The position numbers and the translations under genes were made by a program. The notes under the pieces are model-generated. The model made no database searches. It was not told the origin of the DNA and was given only the letters and a program-made list of their open reading frames with translations. Source: Pectobacterium aroidearum (GTDB taxonomy: Bacteria; Pseudomonadota; Gammaproteobacteria; Enterobacterales; Enterobacteriaceae). From it: a DNA stretch of 64,000 nt. The stretch spans positions 2,418,001-2,482,000 of the forward strand of contig NZ_CP065044.1 in NCBI RefSeq assembly GCF_015689195.1, written 5' to 3'. Shown piece after piece: positions 18,970 through 28,902 of the stretch. Position 1 is the stretch's first letter, and each line of letters starts with the position of its first letter.

Positions 18970-21573
18970 TTATTCTAATGATGTTGAAATGAAGGCCGGA
19001 AAGGTCGAACTGGACATTGCCACCTCAAAACTCTCTGCTTCAGTGTTCAAAAGCCCCTTCGCAAACAGATAAAAACAATAAACGTCGCGGAAGTTCGAAC
19101 CCAGACCAAGTGAAACACGTATTGCTCCGCAGTGGCCCTTGCTGAGGATCTTGTCATCAAAGGTTTTGCAGTCGAGGATTTTTTCATACTTATCAAGCTC
19201 ACAGTGTTCCGCTCCGGCAGTAGTGTATGTCGCCTGCTGAACAGTGCCCAGATTGCAGAAACACCCGTTACGCACAATGATTCCCACGTTCTCCAAAGCT
19301 TGCCTGATCAAGGCGTGGGAGAAGATGGCGTTATTGCAGTCGAAAAAATTTAGCATCACTGTGGCCCCTTTATTTTTCACCGACAGTCCATACACCTGAC
19401 AGAGAGGGGTACCGAGTTTAGTGCTGTGCCGAAGTTCTGACAGTTTCAGCTCAAGCCATCGCGCAAGAGCAGATGAACGTCTCTCAACCTCTTCAAGTCC
19501 CAACTCGGAGAGAAACTGAAATCCCAAGGCAATGGCATGGAAGGAGGCATAGTTTGGCGTACCGATCTCAAATCGCCGACCATCATCACGGTACAGCAGT
19601 CGCTCCGTTGGAGACCACGGTCCCGAGTAGTAGCACACGGCACCGCCAGCAAAGGAGTGCGGCACCAGTTTATCCAGCGATGATCTCCTGGCAATAAGAC
19701 AACCAGCCCCGGTCGGATAACCAAACATCTTGTAAAAGGAGATAGTCATAAAATCTGGCTGGTGTTGCGAATAATCCAGTCTGGACTGCGGGACAAACGC
19801 AGCTGCATCCAGCAAAACCATGGCTCCCTTCTCCTGTGCGGCATTAACCCACTTCAGGCTGTGCCTGATACCGGTGGCGTTTGACTGCGCTGGGTAGGCC
19901 AGCAGATGGGTATGCCTGGGGGACAAATTATCCAGTGCCCGCCGCATTGAACTGTCAGGGATCTGGAGAGCCTGGTCCAGGGGAATATATTTTACCTGTG
20001 CCCCCTTTGATTTAGCGTATTCCCGAATGCTGTGGACAGAGGTGTGGTTATCTTTGGTCAGCAGAACTTCTGTTCCATTTTCGTAGGGGAACGATTCCGC
20101 CACAAGGCGGATAGCACTACTGGCGTTAGCGGTGAAGATGATTTCATACTCATCTGGTGAACAGTTGAAAAAGTGATAGATCGCCTGACGGGCCTGCTCA
20201 TAAATTTCCTCGGAAGTCCTGGAACCACTGTGTGGATTGCCCAGGATAGTGTTCCTGAGCATCTGGTAATTCCCTTCAATAAGACACAGTGGTGCCAGCG
20301 TGCCACCTACATGGTCCAGATAGGTCACCTTGCGAGACTCCATACGTGAAAAGTTGCGTGCACGAAGCGCCTCAACCTTGGCTTCAGGGTATGTGGGATA
20401 TTCGGACAAGAATACCTGCTTCATTGCCAGGTACTGCTGTAGTGGTTGAGAATTTTGCAGCAAGGGCGGTAATGTCTTTCTCTTCCTGAATGCTTCTGGC
20501 GTTAGTTGATAAAACGCGGCCAACGCTGCAAATTCAGGACCCGGAGCCTTTTTAACAGATGTGTTGCCCGTTTTATCGACCTGTCCGCGTATCAGCCAGG
20601 CTTCGACCTGATAGTGTCGGTCCGGAACCTGCGCATTAAAAGCGCGGAGCATGGTATCCAGATGTTGCTCTCGCATGACGCTGTCACACTGGTTGAACTC
20701 TTCCAGAAGAATGCAGGCATTAAAGAGGAATTCACGCGTATCATCGTCACTAAGCTGAAAACTCATGGGGTACAGGGTGACGCTCTCATCGGTATTCTGA
20801 CACAGTCCCTCAAGGGAGAAGGCCTGGGTGATAGGGGAGTGATCGCTCAGGCTAAGCGCTGCGTCCATAATTGCAGAGGGGATACCAAAATATTTCTGCG
20901 ATTCACTCCGCGCCAGATCGAATAACACGTTGTAATGAAAAACCGTGCCGTAAATTTTTCCACCGGAACGTAGCACCCGTTTAAACTCACGGGCGATCCG
21001 AACTTTGTCCGGCGGGAACATCAGCCCAAAGCCACACACGATAATGTCAAAACTGTTGTCTGCAAAAGGCATATCGGCCATGTCCACATCCGCCATGAAG
21101 GTGACATCCCGCCTCATCTCATCACTGACCACACGCTGTGCCATGTCAATTGCGATCTTCGACAAATCGGTCGCGGTGAGTTGGATATTTAGTGGCTTTG
21201 CCAGCCCCTCATAGATTGCAGTGGTGATTCGGCCTGTTCCACAAGCTACCTCCAGGATGCGGGTGGGCGGCGTCCTGGTATCAATATCTTTTCGAATCTC
21301 GTTGACAAGCAGTTCTCCATAGGGTTTGTAGAGTCTGGATCCTAGGACTCGCTCATAGAATTCCGTGAACGTACTCAATGACCATTGTTGATCTGACACA
21401 ACCTTGCAGTGATGCTGTGCTGAATTATTCATTGTCGGGTATCCAAAATTATCGTGGTCAACGATAACAGACCACAGTTTTAGCATTGTTTCGGAATCTT
21501 TTTCCGATTCATCGGGCGTCACTCCGCTGGGGCCTGTGCATAATTTCAGGGTTCTATGAACCGTCTGATTCAT
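18970..21573 (-). CDS. Fusion: SAM methyltransferase plus MOCOS-like cysteine-desulfurase domain
   Basis: This large cytoplasmic protein (867 residues from the longest start) has two enzymatic halves. Residues ~65-330 form a class I SAM-dependent methyltransferase: ILEVACGTGRI at 106-116 (motif I), TATDLS at 133-138, FDIIVCGFGLMF at 175-186. Residues ~410-845 form a class V, PLP-dependent NifS-like domain closest in motif to the N-terminal part of molybdenum-cofactor sulfurase: YLDHVGGTL at 418, GNPHSGSR at 445, NHTSVHSIR at 509, YPAQSNATG at 560, LLDAAAF at 587, SFYKMFGYPTGAG at 612 with PLP lysine K615, and RNGCFCNLG at 768 with C771 as likely sulfane carrier. No MOSC domain follows. A sulfur-mobilising plus methylating reaction is inferred; substrate unknown. 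Alternative starts are M30 (21486) and M48 (21432). The gene interrupts the nth-dtpA pair and is likely acquired. Confidence 0.85.
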   Translation of the reverse strand: MNQTVHRTLKLCTGPSGVTPDESEKDSETMLKLWSVIVDHDNFGYPTMNNSAQHHCKVVSDQQWSLSTFTEFYERVLGSRLYKPYGELLVNEIRKDIDTRTPPTRILEVACGTGRITTAIYEGLAKPLNIQLTATDLSKIAIDMAQRVVSDEMRRDVTFMADVDMADMPFADNSFDIIVCGFGLMFPPDKVRIAREFKRVLRSGGKIYGTVFHYNVLFDLARSESQKYFGIPSAIMDAALSLSDHSPITQAFSLEGLCQNTDESVTLYPMSFQLSDDDTREFLFNACILLEEFNQCDSVMREQHLDTMLRAFNAQVPDRHYQVEAWLIRGQVDKTGNTSVKKAPGPEFAALAAFYQLTPEAFRKRKTLPPLLQNSQPLQQYLAMKQVFLSEYPTYPEAKVEALRARNFSRMESRKVTYLDHVGGTLAPLCLIEGNYQMLRNTILGNPHSGSRTSEEIYEQARQAIYHFFNCSPDEYEIIFTANASSAIRLVAESFPYENGTEVLLTKDNHTSVHSIREYAKSKGAQVKYIPLDQALQIPDSSMRRALDNLSPRHTHLLAYPAQSNATGIRHSLKWVNAAQEKGAMVLLDAAAFVPQSRLDYSQHQPDFMTISFYKMFGYPTGAGCLIARRSSLDKLVPHSFAGGAVCYYSGPWSPTERLLYRDDGRRFEIGTPNYASFHAIALGFQFLSELGLEEVERRSSALARWLELKLSELRHSTKLGTPLCQVYGLSVKNKGATVMLNFFDCNNAIFSHALIRQALENVGIIVRNGCFCNLGTVQQATYTTAGAEHCELDKYEKILDCKTFDDKILSKGHCGAIRVSLGLGSNFRDVYCFYLFAKGLLNTEAESFEVAMSSSTFPAFISTSLE

Positions 21574-21585
21574 ACAGGCCTGTAT
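21572..21585. promoter_or_regulatory. Perfect 14-bp palindrome at the first start codon of the fusion gene
   Basis: ATACAGGCCTGTAT is a perfect palindrome that includes the first two bases of the most upstream ATG. It could be a repressor operator; if transcription starts at or after it, the real start codon would be one of the downstream ATGs. No binding protein can be named. Confidence 0.4.
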
Positions 21586-21780
21586 ACCGCTTCAAAACGT
21601 AGTTCATACTATTCTTTGTGCAAATCCCGTGAAAATGGACGGCTGAACGTTATGTCCATAATGAAAATAAACGAGGAAATGACAGGGTCATTCTGACTGT
21701 AGGATAACTAAAGACGAGGCGGAGTGAGGAATAACGGAGAAGGCGGTCTGGTGAGTGGGTTTCTACCAGACCACAAGAGA

Positions 21781-22416
21781 TTAGGCGTCGATCTTCTCAC
21801 CAAATTCGCACAAATCTTCAATCAGGCAGGAACCACAGCGTGGTTTGCGTGCGATGCAGGTGTAACGACCATGCAGAATTAGCCAGTGATGGCAGTCGAC
21901 TTTAAATTCTGCTGGAACGACTTTCAGCAGTTTTTCCTCTACCTGCTCAACGTTTTTACCCGGCGCAAACCCTGTGCGGTTGCTGACACGAAATATGTGG
22001 GTATCAACAGCAATGGTCGGCCAGCCAAATGCGGTATTCAGAACTACGTTTGCGGTTTTCCGTCCGACACCCGGTAAGGCTTCCAGTGCCGCGCGATCTT
22101 CAGGAACCTGTCCCTGATGCTTTTCCAGCAATAGACGGCAGGTTTTGATGACGTTCTCCGCCTTGCTGTTAAACAGACCGATGGTCTTGATGTAGTCTTT
22201 CACGCCGTCCACACCGAGTGCGAGCAGGGTTTCCGGCGTATTCGCGACAGGGTAGAGTTTTGCCGTTGCCTTGTTGACGCTGACATCGGTTGCCTGCGCG
22301 GAAAGCAGAACGGCGATGAGCAGCTCAAACGCTGTACTGAACTGCAATTCAGTCGTGGGATGAGGATTGTTAGCGCGTAAACGCGTCAAGATCTCAATCC
22401 GTTTGGCTTTGTTCAC
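21781..22416 (-). CDS. nth: Endonuclease III
   Basis: Nth is the base-excision repair DNA glycosylase/AP lyase for oxidised pyrimidines. The 211-residue protein has the helix-hairpin-helix [12 protein letters not shown] with the catalytic lysine, the catalytic Asp in VDTHIFRV, and the C-terminal iron-sulfur ligands spaced C-x6-C-x2-C-x5-C ([17 protein letters not shown]). It overlaps rsxE by four bases (ATGA) as the last gene of the rsx operon, as in E. coli. Confidence 0.97.
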   Translation of the reverse strand: MNKAKRIEILTRLRANNPHPTTELQFSTAFELLIAVLLSAQATDVSVNKATAKLYPVANTPETLLALGVDGVKDYIKTIGLFNSKAENVIKTCRLLLEKHQGQVPEDRAALEALPGVGRKTANVVLNTAFGWPTIAVDTHIFRVSNRTGFAPGKNVEQVEEKLLKVVPAEFKVDCHHWLILHGRYTCIARKPRCGSCLIEDLCEFGEKIDA

Positions 22417-23120
22417 AGCGATTCCCCTACGGTGCCGGTTGCCGGAGCGGCTTTCTCTTCGGTGGCAGCGGCGCGAGCTCGACGTTGTTTCATTTTCTCA
22501 TCGATCAAATATTTCGCAGCCAGCAACAGTCCCAGACCAATAAAGGCGCCCGGTGGCAGCATCGCCAGCAGGAACGGGGAGTCAAGGTGTACAACCTCGA
22601 TACGGAGAGATTTAGCCCAACTACCCAACAGCAAATCCGCGCCGTCGAACAGCGTGCCGTTACCCAGAATTTCACGTAAAGAACCGAGCACTACCAGCGC
22701 GCTGGTGGCTCCCAGCCCCATCGCCAGGCCGTCAATAGCCGAAGGGAAGACGGCATTCTTGGACGCGAAGGCTTCGGCGCGACCGATAACGATACAGTTC
22801 GTCACAATCAGAGGAATAAAGATCCCCAGCGACTGATATAAGCCGTAGGCATAGGCGTTGATCAACATCTGCACGGTGCTGACCACCGAGGCGATGATCA
22901 TGACGTAAATAGGAATACGAATTTCCGCTGGCACCCAGCAGCGTAGCGCAGAGACGGCCATATTGGTACAGGTGAGTACCAGCGTGGTTGCCAGTCCGAG
23001 CCCCAACGCGTTCGTTGCGGTGGATGACACGGCGAGCAGGGGGCAAAGACCCAGCAATTGAACCAGTGCCGAGTTGTTCTTCCATAACCCTTCAATAAAA
23101 AGCGCTTTGGTCTGACTCAT
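22413..23120 (-). CDS. rsxE: Electron transport complex subunit E
   Basis: RsxE (RnfE) is an integral membrane subunit of the Rsx/Rnf complex, which moves electrons from NADH or ferredoxin and in E. coli keeps SoxR reduced. The 235-residue product has about six membrane helices, with conserved segments [11 protein letters not shown] and [14 protein letters not shown]. The C-terminal ~35 residues are charged and alanine-rich. Four-base ATGA overlaps couple it to rsxG upstream and nth downstream. Confidence 0.95.
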   Translation of the reverse strand: MSQTKALFIEGLWKNNSALVQLLGLCPLLAVSSTATNALGLGLATTLVLTCTNMAVSALRCWVPAEIRIPIYVMIIASVVSTVQMLINAYAYGLYQSLGIFIPLIVTNCIVIGRAEAFASKNAVFPSAIDGLAMGLGATSALVVLGSLREILGNGTLFDGADLLLGSWAKSLRIEVVHLDSPFLLAMLPPGAFIGLGLLLAAKYLIDEKMKQRRARAAATEEKAAPATGTVGESL

Positions 23121-23746
23121 TGGTTCTCTCCACAGGCGGATAGCGTGTTGATTTGTGACGGCAGCGTTTGCAGGTAAAGCGCGCTGCGTTTTACGCTATT
23201 AATGACGGCGCGTGGCGTAATCGTGGCCCCGGTAAATTGATCAAACATTCCGCCTTCTTTCTTCACTGCCCAGCGGGCATCTTGCTCGCTCTGTACCGTT
23301 TGTCCGCTGAATCGGGTGATCCAGTCAGAGATGCGTATTTCGATTTTATCACCCAGCCCCGGCGTTTCATGATGCTCGGTCACACGAACGCCGAGTACCT
23401 TGCCATGAAAATCGGCGCCAACCAGCAGCCGAATAGCACCAGAATAGCCATCTGGCGCGGTACTTTCTAGTGCTGCTGCAACAGGTTCACCGTCCTGACG
23501 GGCGATGAACACGCGGTGCGGCGCTGACGATCCTAATGCTGGGTTAGTGACAACGTAACACTCTTTTTGCATGTCACTGTTGTATAGCTCTGCCGGAACT
23601 ACCTGATCCAACAGCATCTTTTGCTGCAACATTGCCTGATGCGAGATCGTGGGTTCCGTCAGCATGTTCACCACGGCAGTGACTGCGGTAGTGAAGGCGG
23701 CAAACAGGGCCAGTGTTGTCGCGTGGCGACGCATTGTTGTTATCAT
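23117..23746 (-). CDS. rsxG: Electron transport complex subunit G, FMN-bearing
   Basis: RsxG has one N-terminal membrane helix (about 13-32) and a periplasmic FMN-binding domain. The flavinylation motif is visible as [11 protein letters not shown], where FMN is attached to the second threonine. [11 protein letters not shown] is also conserved. Length is 209 residues, the usual size. It is translationally coupled to rsxE. Confidence 0.95.
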   Translation of the reverse strand: MITTMRRHATTLALFAAFTTAVTAVVNMLTEPTISHQAMLQQKMLLDQVVPAELYNSDMQKECYVVTNPALGSSAPHRVFIARQDGEPVAAALESTAPDGYSGAIRLLVGADFHGKVLGVRVTEHHETPGLGDKIEIRISDWITRFSGQTVQSEQDARWAVKKEGGMFDQFTGATITPRAVINSVKRSALYLQTLPSQINTLSACGENQ

Positions 23747-23756
23747 GAACGTCCCC

Positions 23757-24812
23757 TCAGCGACGGTGGCCGTAAGCGCGCGGCTTGGTGTAATAGTCGA
23801 TCAGCGGCACGGTAATATTCGCCAGCAAAACGGCAAACGCGACGCCGTCCGGATAGCCACCGTAGGTTCGAATCAACCAGACCAGTAATCCAATTAGCGC
23901 GCCAAAAATCAGACGGCCACGGTTTGTGGTCGAGGCGGTAACGGGATCGGTCGCAATGAAAAAGGCACCGAGCATGGTGGCGCCGGACAGTAAATGCAGC
24001 ATCGGCGGAGCGAATTTCTCCGGTGCGATAACCCAGCTTAGCGAAGCGCAGAACATCAGTGACAGCAGGAAACTGACCGGAATATGCCAGCGAATGGTGC
24101 CGCGCATTAGCAAAAACAGCCCGCCGATGAGAAAACCGATATTCACCCACTGCCAGCCAATGCCAGACAGCGATTGCGCAAACATCGGCTGTTGCAGAAT
24201 GCTCTGCGGCGTTTGACCGGATCGCAGGCTGGTTTTAAAGGTATCCAGTGGGGTAGCCTGACTGATGCCGTCAACGTTATGCATCAGCTGCTGCATGGTG
24301 TATCCGTCAGGCGTATGTCCGGTAAAAATAATGACTAACGCATCATGGAAACCGACGGGGATGGTTTGCAGTGGCACAGGTGGCAGCCAGCTTGTCATCT
24401 GCACCGGGAAAGAGATCAGTAGCACCACATAGCCAATCATCGCGGGATTAAAGGGGTTTTGCCCTAAGCCGCCATACAGCTGTTTGGCGATAATGATAGC
24501 GAAGACGGTTGCCATGACCACCATCCACCAGGGGGCAAGCGGCGGCAGGCTGATGCCGAGCAGCACGGCAGTCAATAGTGCAGAATTATCCGCCAGCGTC
24601 GTACGTACGGCAAACTTTCTGAGTGACAGTGTCACGCCTTCTGCGATGAGTGCCGTGGCTGACGCTAGCCCGACCTGAATCAGGTTGCCGTAACCAAAGA
24701 AATAGACCTGTGCCAGCATGCCGGGCAGACAGGCCAGAATCACCAACAGCATGATGCGCTGTGTGCGCTGTTGGTTATGTGTAAACGGTGAACTCGCAAT
24801 TCTAAAAGCCAT
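23757..24812 (-). CDS. rsxD: Electron transport complex subunit D
   Basis: RsxD is a polytopic membrane subunit (351 residues) of the NqrB/RnfD family that carries covalent FMN. Conserved features include [16 protein letters not shown] and the flavin-attachment region [18 protein letters not shown]. Its start directly abuts the rsxC stop, and ten bases separate it from rsxG. Confidence 0.95.
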   Translation of the reverse strand: MAFRIASSPFTHNQQRTQRIMLLVILACLPGMLAQVYFFGYGNLIQVGLASATALIAEGVTLSLRKFAVRTTLADNSALLTAVLLGISLPPLAPWWMVVMATVFAIIIAKQLYGGLGQNPFNPAMIGYVVLLISFPVQMTSWLPPVPLQTIPVGFHDALVIIFTGHTPDGYTMQQLMHNVDGISQATPLDTFKTSLRSGQTPQSILQQPMFAQSLSGIGWQWVNIGFLIGGLFLLMRGTIRWHIPVSFLLSLMFCASLSWVIAPEKFAPPMLHLLSGATMLGAFFIATDPVTASTTNRGRLIFGALIGLLVWLIRTYGGYPDGVAFAVLLANITVPLIDYYTKPRAYGHRR

Positions 24813-27056
24813 TTATTCCTCTTGATGTGACGATGCCTGCGCGGCTTTACGGGCTTTAACGCGAGCTATAGCGGCAGCAACAGCAGCCTTGCGGGGATCT
24901 TCCGGCTCTTGTGTTTCAACAACCGCAACAGGTTCTGCAACTATGTCAGAGGCAACCGATGAAACGGATCCCTCGACGTTTGTCGCCGTCTGCTGGGCAG
25001 CCTTACGGGCTTTAACGCGAGCGATAGCGGCAGCAACAGCAGCCTTGCGCGGATCTGCCGGCTCTTGTGTCTCAACGACCGCGACAGGTTCTGCAACTAC
25101 GTCAGGGGCAACCGATGAAACGGGAGCTTCTGCGTTTGTCGCCGTCTGCTGGGCAGCCTTACGGGCTTTAACGCGAGCGATGGCGGCGGCAACAGCAGCC
25201 TTGCGTGGATCGTCCGGCTCTTGTGTTTCAGCGGCCGCGACAGGTTCTGCAACTACGTCAGAGGTAACCGATGAAACGGGAGCTTCTGCGTTTGTCGCCG
25301 TCTGCTGTGCAGCCTTACGCGCTTTAACGCGTGCAAGAGCGGCGGCGACTGCCGCTTTGCGAGGATCATCCAGCTCGGTGGAAGGCACGTCGACCGTTGG
25401 TGTTTCCTGTTGCGCCTGGTTTTCACGCGCTCGCTCTTCACGAACTAATGCCTTCCGTGCCGCGCGTGCGGCGATGGCAGCGCTGTTATCCGGCTGCGCA
25501 TCAGGCATAACCGCGATTGGTGCCCCAATCTCTGTTGTGGCGCTTTGCTTGCGACGCACGCGTTCCAGCGCTGCCTGGACGGCATCTTTATCGCTAGTGG
25601 ATACGCCAGCCGCTGCCTGTTTATGGCGCAGTTCGCGCGCGGCTTTTTCCCGTTCCAGACGCGCCTGTTTAGCATCAAAGCGCACTTTAGCCTGCGCGGC
25701 ACGCTGTGCGTCTTCGTCAATTGCCCGAATTTCGGCTTTTTCCTGACGGTAATACTGAACCAGTGGGATGTTGCTGGGGCAGACGTAAGCGCAGGCACCG
25801 CATTCGATGCAGTCAAACAGATGGTGATTGCGCGCTTTTTCGTGTTCCTGCCCGCGGCTGAACCAGTAAAGCTGCTGTGGCAAAAGGCCTGCCGGACAGG
25901 CATCGGCACATTGGCTACAGCGAATACAGGACTGCTCTTCGGCAACGGGCTCCATTTCCGTATGTGACGGTGCAAGCAGGCAGTTGCTGATTTTGACGAT
26001 CGGCACATCCAGCGACGGCAGGGTAAAGCCCATCAGCGGACCACCCATCACTACCATCGGCTGCTTATTGACATGGAAGCCGCCCTGTTTAAGCAGGTGA
26101 CGTACGGGAGTCCCCAGCCGCGCCCACACATTACCGGGTTGGCGTAAGGCTTCACCAGTGAGTGTCACCACGCGTTCGGTGAGCGGCTCGCCGTCGATCA
26201 CCGCACGTTTGATGGCGAAGGCCGTACCGACGTTCTGCATTAGCACGCCAATCGCGGCGGAGTGTTTCCCGAACGGGACTTCTTTGCCCGTCAGAATCTT
26301 GGTGAGCTGCTTGGCGCCGCCTGATGGATACTTGGTGGGGATGACGCGCAACTGCATATCGCTGCGTTTACCCAATGCCAGCCGCAGGGCGCTGATGGCT
26401 TCTGGTTTGTTATCTTCGATCCCGAACAGAATACGTTTCGGTTGCAACAGGAATGACAGAATCTCGACGCCCTGAATTATCTCGTCGGCGCACTCCTGCA
26501 TGAGTCGATCGTCGGCGGTGATATAGGGTTCACATTCTGCGCCGTTGATGATCAGGGTTTCAATCCCACGCATCCCACCCTGTAACTTGGCGGCGGTAGG
26601 GAACCCTGCGCCGCCCAGTCCTGCAATACCCGCCTGATGCAAGTGGGCAAGCAGGGTGTCGGTGCTCTGTGTTTGATAATCCGCCAAAGTCTGGCGATCG
26701 CACCAGCGATCTTCACCATCCGGCACGATAATGATGCTGAGTTCGGACAAACCAGAAGGATGTGCCGTCGTGTGCTGACGGATTGCGTTCACCGTTCCCG
26801 ACGTCGGTGCGTGAACGGGCAAGGTGCGGCCTCTGCCTCGGGTGAGCGGTTGGCCGCGCAGCACTTTATCGCCGACGCTGACGCAGATCTCTCCTTCCGG
26901 CCCAAGATGCTGCTTGAGTGGAATAATGAACTGTTCTGGCAGAGGAATTTGGCGCAGTGGCGTCCGGCTGGACTGCGTCTTCATTTCCGGCGGATGAATG
27001 CCGCCGTCGAAATCCCAAATCCTGTCTTTTTTAAAGGCGGAAAACAGCTTAAGCAT
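24813..27056 (-). CDS. rsxC: Electron transport complex subunit C with 52-residue C-terminal repeats
   Basis: RsxC is the peripheral NADH-binding, FMN- and 4Fe-4S-bearing subunit. Residues 1-450 hold the NqrA-like N-terminus, a glycine-rich nucleotide-binding segment ([16 protein letters not shown]) and two ferredoxin clusters ([12 protein letters not shown] and [12 protein letters not shown]). The last ~185 residues are three full and one partial copy of a 52-residue unit beginning [20 protein letters not shown]. Such Ala/Lys-rich tails are typical of enterobacterial RsxC and vary in copy number. The product is 747 residues. It overlaps rsxB by eight bases. Confidence 0.95.
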   Translation of the reverse strand: MLKLFSAFKKDRIWDFDGGIHPPEMKTQSSRTPLRQIPLPEQFIIPLKQHLGPEGEICVSVGDKVLRGQPLTRGRGRTLPVHAPTSGTVNAIRQHTTAHPSGLSELSIIIVPDGEDRWCDRQTLADYQTQSTDTLLAHLHQAGIAGLGGAGFPTAAKLQGGMRGIETLIINGAECEPYITADDRLMQECADEIIQGVEILSFLLQPKRILFGIEDNKPEAISALRLALGKRSDMQLRVIPTKYPSGGAKQLTKILTGKEVPFGKHSAAIGVLMQNVGTAFAIKRAVIDGEPLTERVVTLTGEALRQPGNVWARLGTPVRHLLKQGGFHVNKQPMVVMGGPLMGFTLPSLDVPIVKISNCLLAPSHTEMEPVAEEQSCIRCSQCADACPAGLLPQQLYWFSRGQEHEKARNHHLFDCIECGACAYVCPSNIPLVQYYRQEKAEIRAIDEDAQRAAQAKVRFDAKQARLEREKAARELRHKQAAAGVSTSDKDAVQAALERVRRKQSATTEIGAPIAVMPDAQPDNSAAIAARAARKALVREERARENQAQQETPTVDVPSTELDDPRKAAVAAALARVKARKAAQQTATNAEAPVSSVTSDVVAEPVAAAETQEPDDPRKAAVAAAIARVKARKAAQQTATNAEAPVSSVAPDVVAEPVAVVETQEPADPRKAAVAAAIARVKARKAAQQTATNVEGSVSSVASDIVAEPVAVVETQEPEDPRKAAVAAAIARVKARKAAQASSHQEE
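24839..25380 (-). repeat. 156-bp in-frame tandem repeats inside rsxC
   Basis: Three full 156-bp units and one partial unit lie in tandem; matching points occur near 24889, 25045, 25201 and 25357. Units differ at a few positions, so copies are old enough to have diverged. The reverse strand is also open over the array, which creates a spurious 285-codon frame. Confidence 0.9.
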
Positions 27057-27627
27057 GTCGTTCTACTTGAATAACGCGTACTGGAATCGTATCAAGATCC
27101 CATTTCCAGTTAGCGGGAGTCGGAGCGATAGGACGTAACTCGATACAGTCCGTCGGGCAAGGGGCGACGCAGAGATCGCAGCCAGTACATAAATCGCTCA
27201 CGACGGTGTGTACCGCTTTGGTACTGCCGATGATGGCATCAACCGGGCAGGCCTGAATGCACTTGGTACAACCGATGCAGTTGTTTTCGTCGATCCAGGC
27301 AACCTGACGCGCAGGTGCTTGCACATCGGCATCGCCTTCCAGCGGCTGCGGTTCGACGTTAAGTTTTTCAGCCAGCTTCAACATCATCGCTTCGCCGCCG
27401 GGGCCGCACTTATTAATATTTTCCCCATTCAGCGCGACGGCTTCGGCGTAAGGTCGGCAGCCAGGATAGCCACACTGGCCGCACTGGCTTTGTGGCAGCA
27501 TCGCTTCCACTTCTTCTACGATCGGATCATTTTCGACTTCAAACCGACGGGAGGCGTAGCCGAGCACCAGACCGAATGCCAGCGCGAGTGCGCTTAATGC
27601 CGCAATGGCAATCCAGATAGCGCTCAT
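27049..27627 (-). CDS. rsxB: Electron transport complex subunit B, polyferredoxin
   Basis: RsxB (192 residues) has an N-terminal membrane anchor, the 4Fe-4S domain [15 protein letters not shown], and two ferredoxin clusters ([12 protein letters not shown] and [12 protein letters not shown]). It relays electrons within the Rsx complex. It overlaps rsxA by one base (start at the rsxA stop) and rsxC by eight bases. Confidence 0.96.
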   Translation of the reverse strand: MSAIWIAIAALSALALAFGLVLGYASRRFEVENDPIVEEVEAMLPQSQCGQCGYPGCRPYAEAVALNGENINKCGPGGEAMMLKLAEKLNVEPQPLEGDADVQAPARQVAWIDENNCIGCTKCIQACPVDAIIGSTKAVHTVVSDLCTGCDLCVAPCPTDCIELRPIAPTPANWKWDLDTIPVRVIQVERHA

Positions 27628-28208
27628 CAGAATTTCACCAGTCCGGTAAAGCCCATAAACGCCAACGACATGAGGCCTGCGGTGATTAGCGCGATAGAAG
27701 AACCCCGGAACGGTGCGGGAATATCCGACACGGCGAGGCGTTCGCGAATAGCGGCGAAAAGCACCATCACCAGCGAGAAGCCTGCAGCACCGCCGAAGCC
27801 ATAAATCGTCGATTGCAGGAAACCGTGCGATAGATTGATGTTAAGCAGGACGACACCAAGCACCGCACAGTTGGTGGTAATCAGCGGCAGAAAAATCCCC
27901 AGCAGGCGGTACAGCTCCGGGCTGACTTTGCGTACGAACATTTCGGAGAACTGCACCACAACGGCGAGCACCAGAATAAACGCCATGGTGCGTAGATAGA
28001 GAATATCGAGCGGAACGAGAATAAACTCGTTGATCAGCCAGGAAAACATGGAGCCCAGCGTCATCACGAACGTGGTCGCCATTCCCATGCCAATCGCCGT
28101 CTCCAGCTTTTTGGACACGCCCATAAAGGGGCACAGCCCAAGAAACTTCACTAAGACGAAATTATTTACCAGAAGGATGCTAACAAAGAGCAATGCGTAT
28201 TCGGTCAT
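27627..28208 (-). CDS. rsxA: Electron transport complex subunit A
   Basis: RsxA is a six-helix membrane subunit of 193 residues, first gene of the rsx operon. Conserved segments are [21 protein letters not shown] and [18 protein letters not shown] start at the ATG at 28208 ([10 protein letters not shown]), matching E. coli; the open frame extends 22 codons upstream without conservation. Confidence 0.95.
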   Translation of the reverse strand: MTEYALLFVSILLVNNFVLVKFLGLCPFMGVSKKLETAIGMGMATTFVMTLGSMFSWLINEFILVPLDILYLRTMAFILVLAVVVQFSEMFVRKVSPELYRLLGIFLPLITTNCAVLGVVLLNINLSHGFLQSTIYGFGGAAGFSLVMVLFAAIRERLAVSDIPAPFRGSSIALITAGLMSLAFMGFTGLVKF

Positions 28209-28434
28209 TACGGTGCCTACAAAACAAAACCGGACTATTATCAGGCATTGTCGGGTTTTCGACAACATACCCAAAGTAGGGTTATCGACGACCCCAGCAA
28301 GGGGCGAAAGGTTAGTTGTTCTGAATAAGAGAAACGCCGGGCTGTCAGACAGTCACGCAAAGTACGTTCTGAGCCATTGCCCGGATGGAAATTATTGCAT
28401 AATTATTCTTTTTATCGCTGATAACTATTTATCA

Positions 28435-28650
28435 CTACAGGACGTGATGCCAGACGGATTTTGGCACGCAGCCGATATCGAATAAGCGCCCGCCAGACAC
28501 CAGTTCAGCCCGCCGATGATCCGCGGCACGATACATGTTGATGATTTCCTGACTGTCTGTCAGAGAGTAATTGAGGTGATCAAAGAGTTTTTCCAGACTT
28601 TCTGTTGAGCTGACTTTTCTGAATTTAAGCAAATAGTCATGAACGGTCAT
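28435..28650 (-). CDS. cnu: Cnu, Hha-family H-NS co-regulator
   Basis: Cnu (YdgT) is a 71-residue Hha paralogue that binds the H-NS/StpA oligomerisation region and helps silence foreign AT-rich DNA; it also binds near oriC in E. coli. The sequence [34 protein letters not shown] and the ending PKSVWHHVL match closely. The open frame extends upstream to 28755, but the ATG at 28650 is the conserved start. Confidence 0.94.
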   Translation of the reverse strand: MTVHDYLLKFRKVSSTESLEKLFDHLNYSLTDSQEIINMYRAADHRRAELVSGGRLFDIGCVPKSVWHHVL

Positions 28651-28852
28651 GGTGATTGGTCTAATAGTTATGTGATTGAGATGACTAAGTATATGCAAGC
28701 GATAAAGCCTGTCTAGAGGGCGATGTAATAAAGTACGCTTATTTTTCAACAACAAACAAATGAAAATGAAAAATAATGAATTGACACGAAAAGATGCCGA
28801 ATGCTAAGTCGACGCGCTAAATAGCGCGTGGGAAGGGTGAATGCCTATAAAG

Positions 28853-28880
28853 GGGCAGATTATGTGGGAATCTGCCCCTG
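28853..28880 (-). terminator. Hairpin downstream of araA
   Basis: GGGGCAGATT and AATCTGCCCC pair across a short loop, 20-50 bases past the araA stop. A modest T-rich tract follows on the minus strand. Likely terminator of araBA. Confidence 0.65.
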
Positions 28881-28902
28881 ATGTTTGCTTCTAACGATGC
28901 TT

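Noticed and set aside
24889..25746. 285-codon open frame on the plus strand opposite rsxC
   Set aside because: It is the antisense shadow of the rsxC repeats: Ala/Ser/Thr-rich low-complexity translation, no ribosome-binding site, and rsxC itself is clearly coding.
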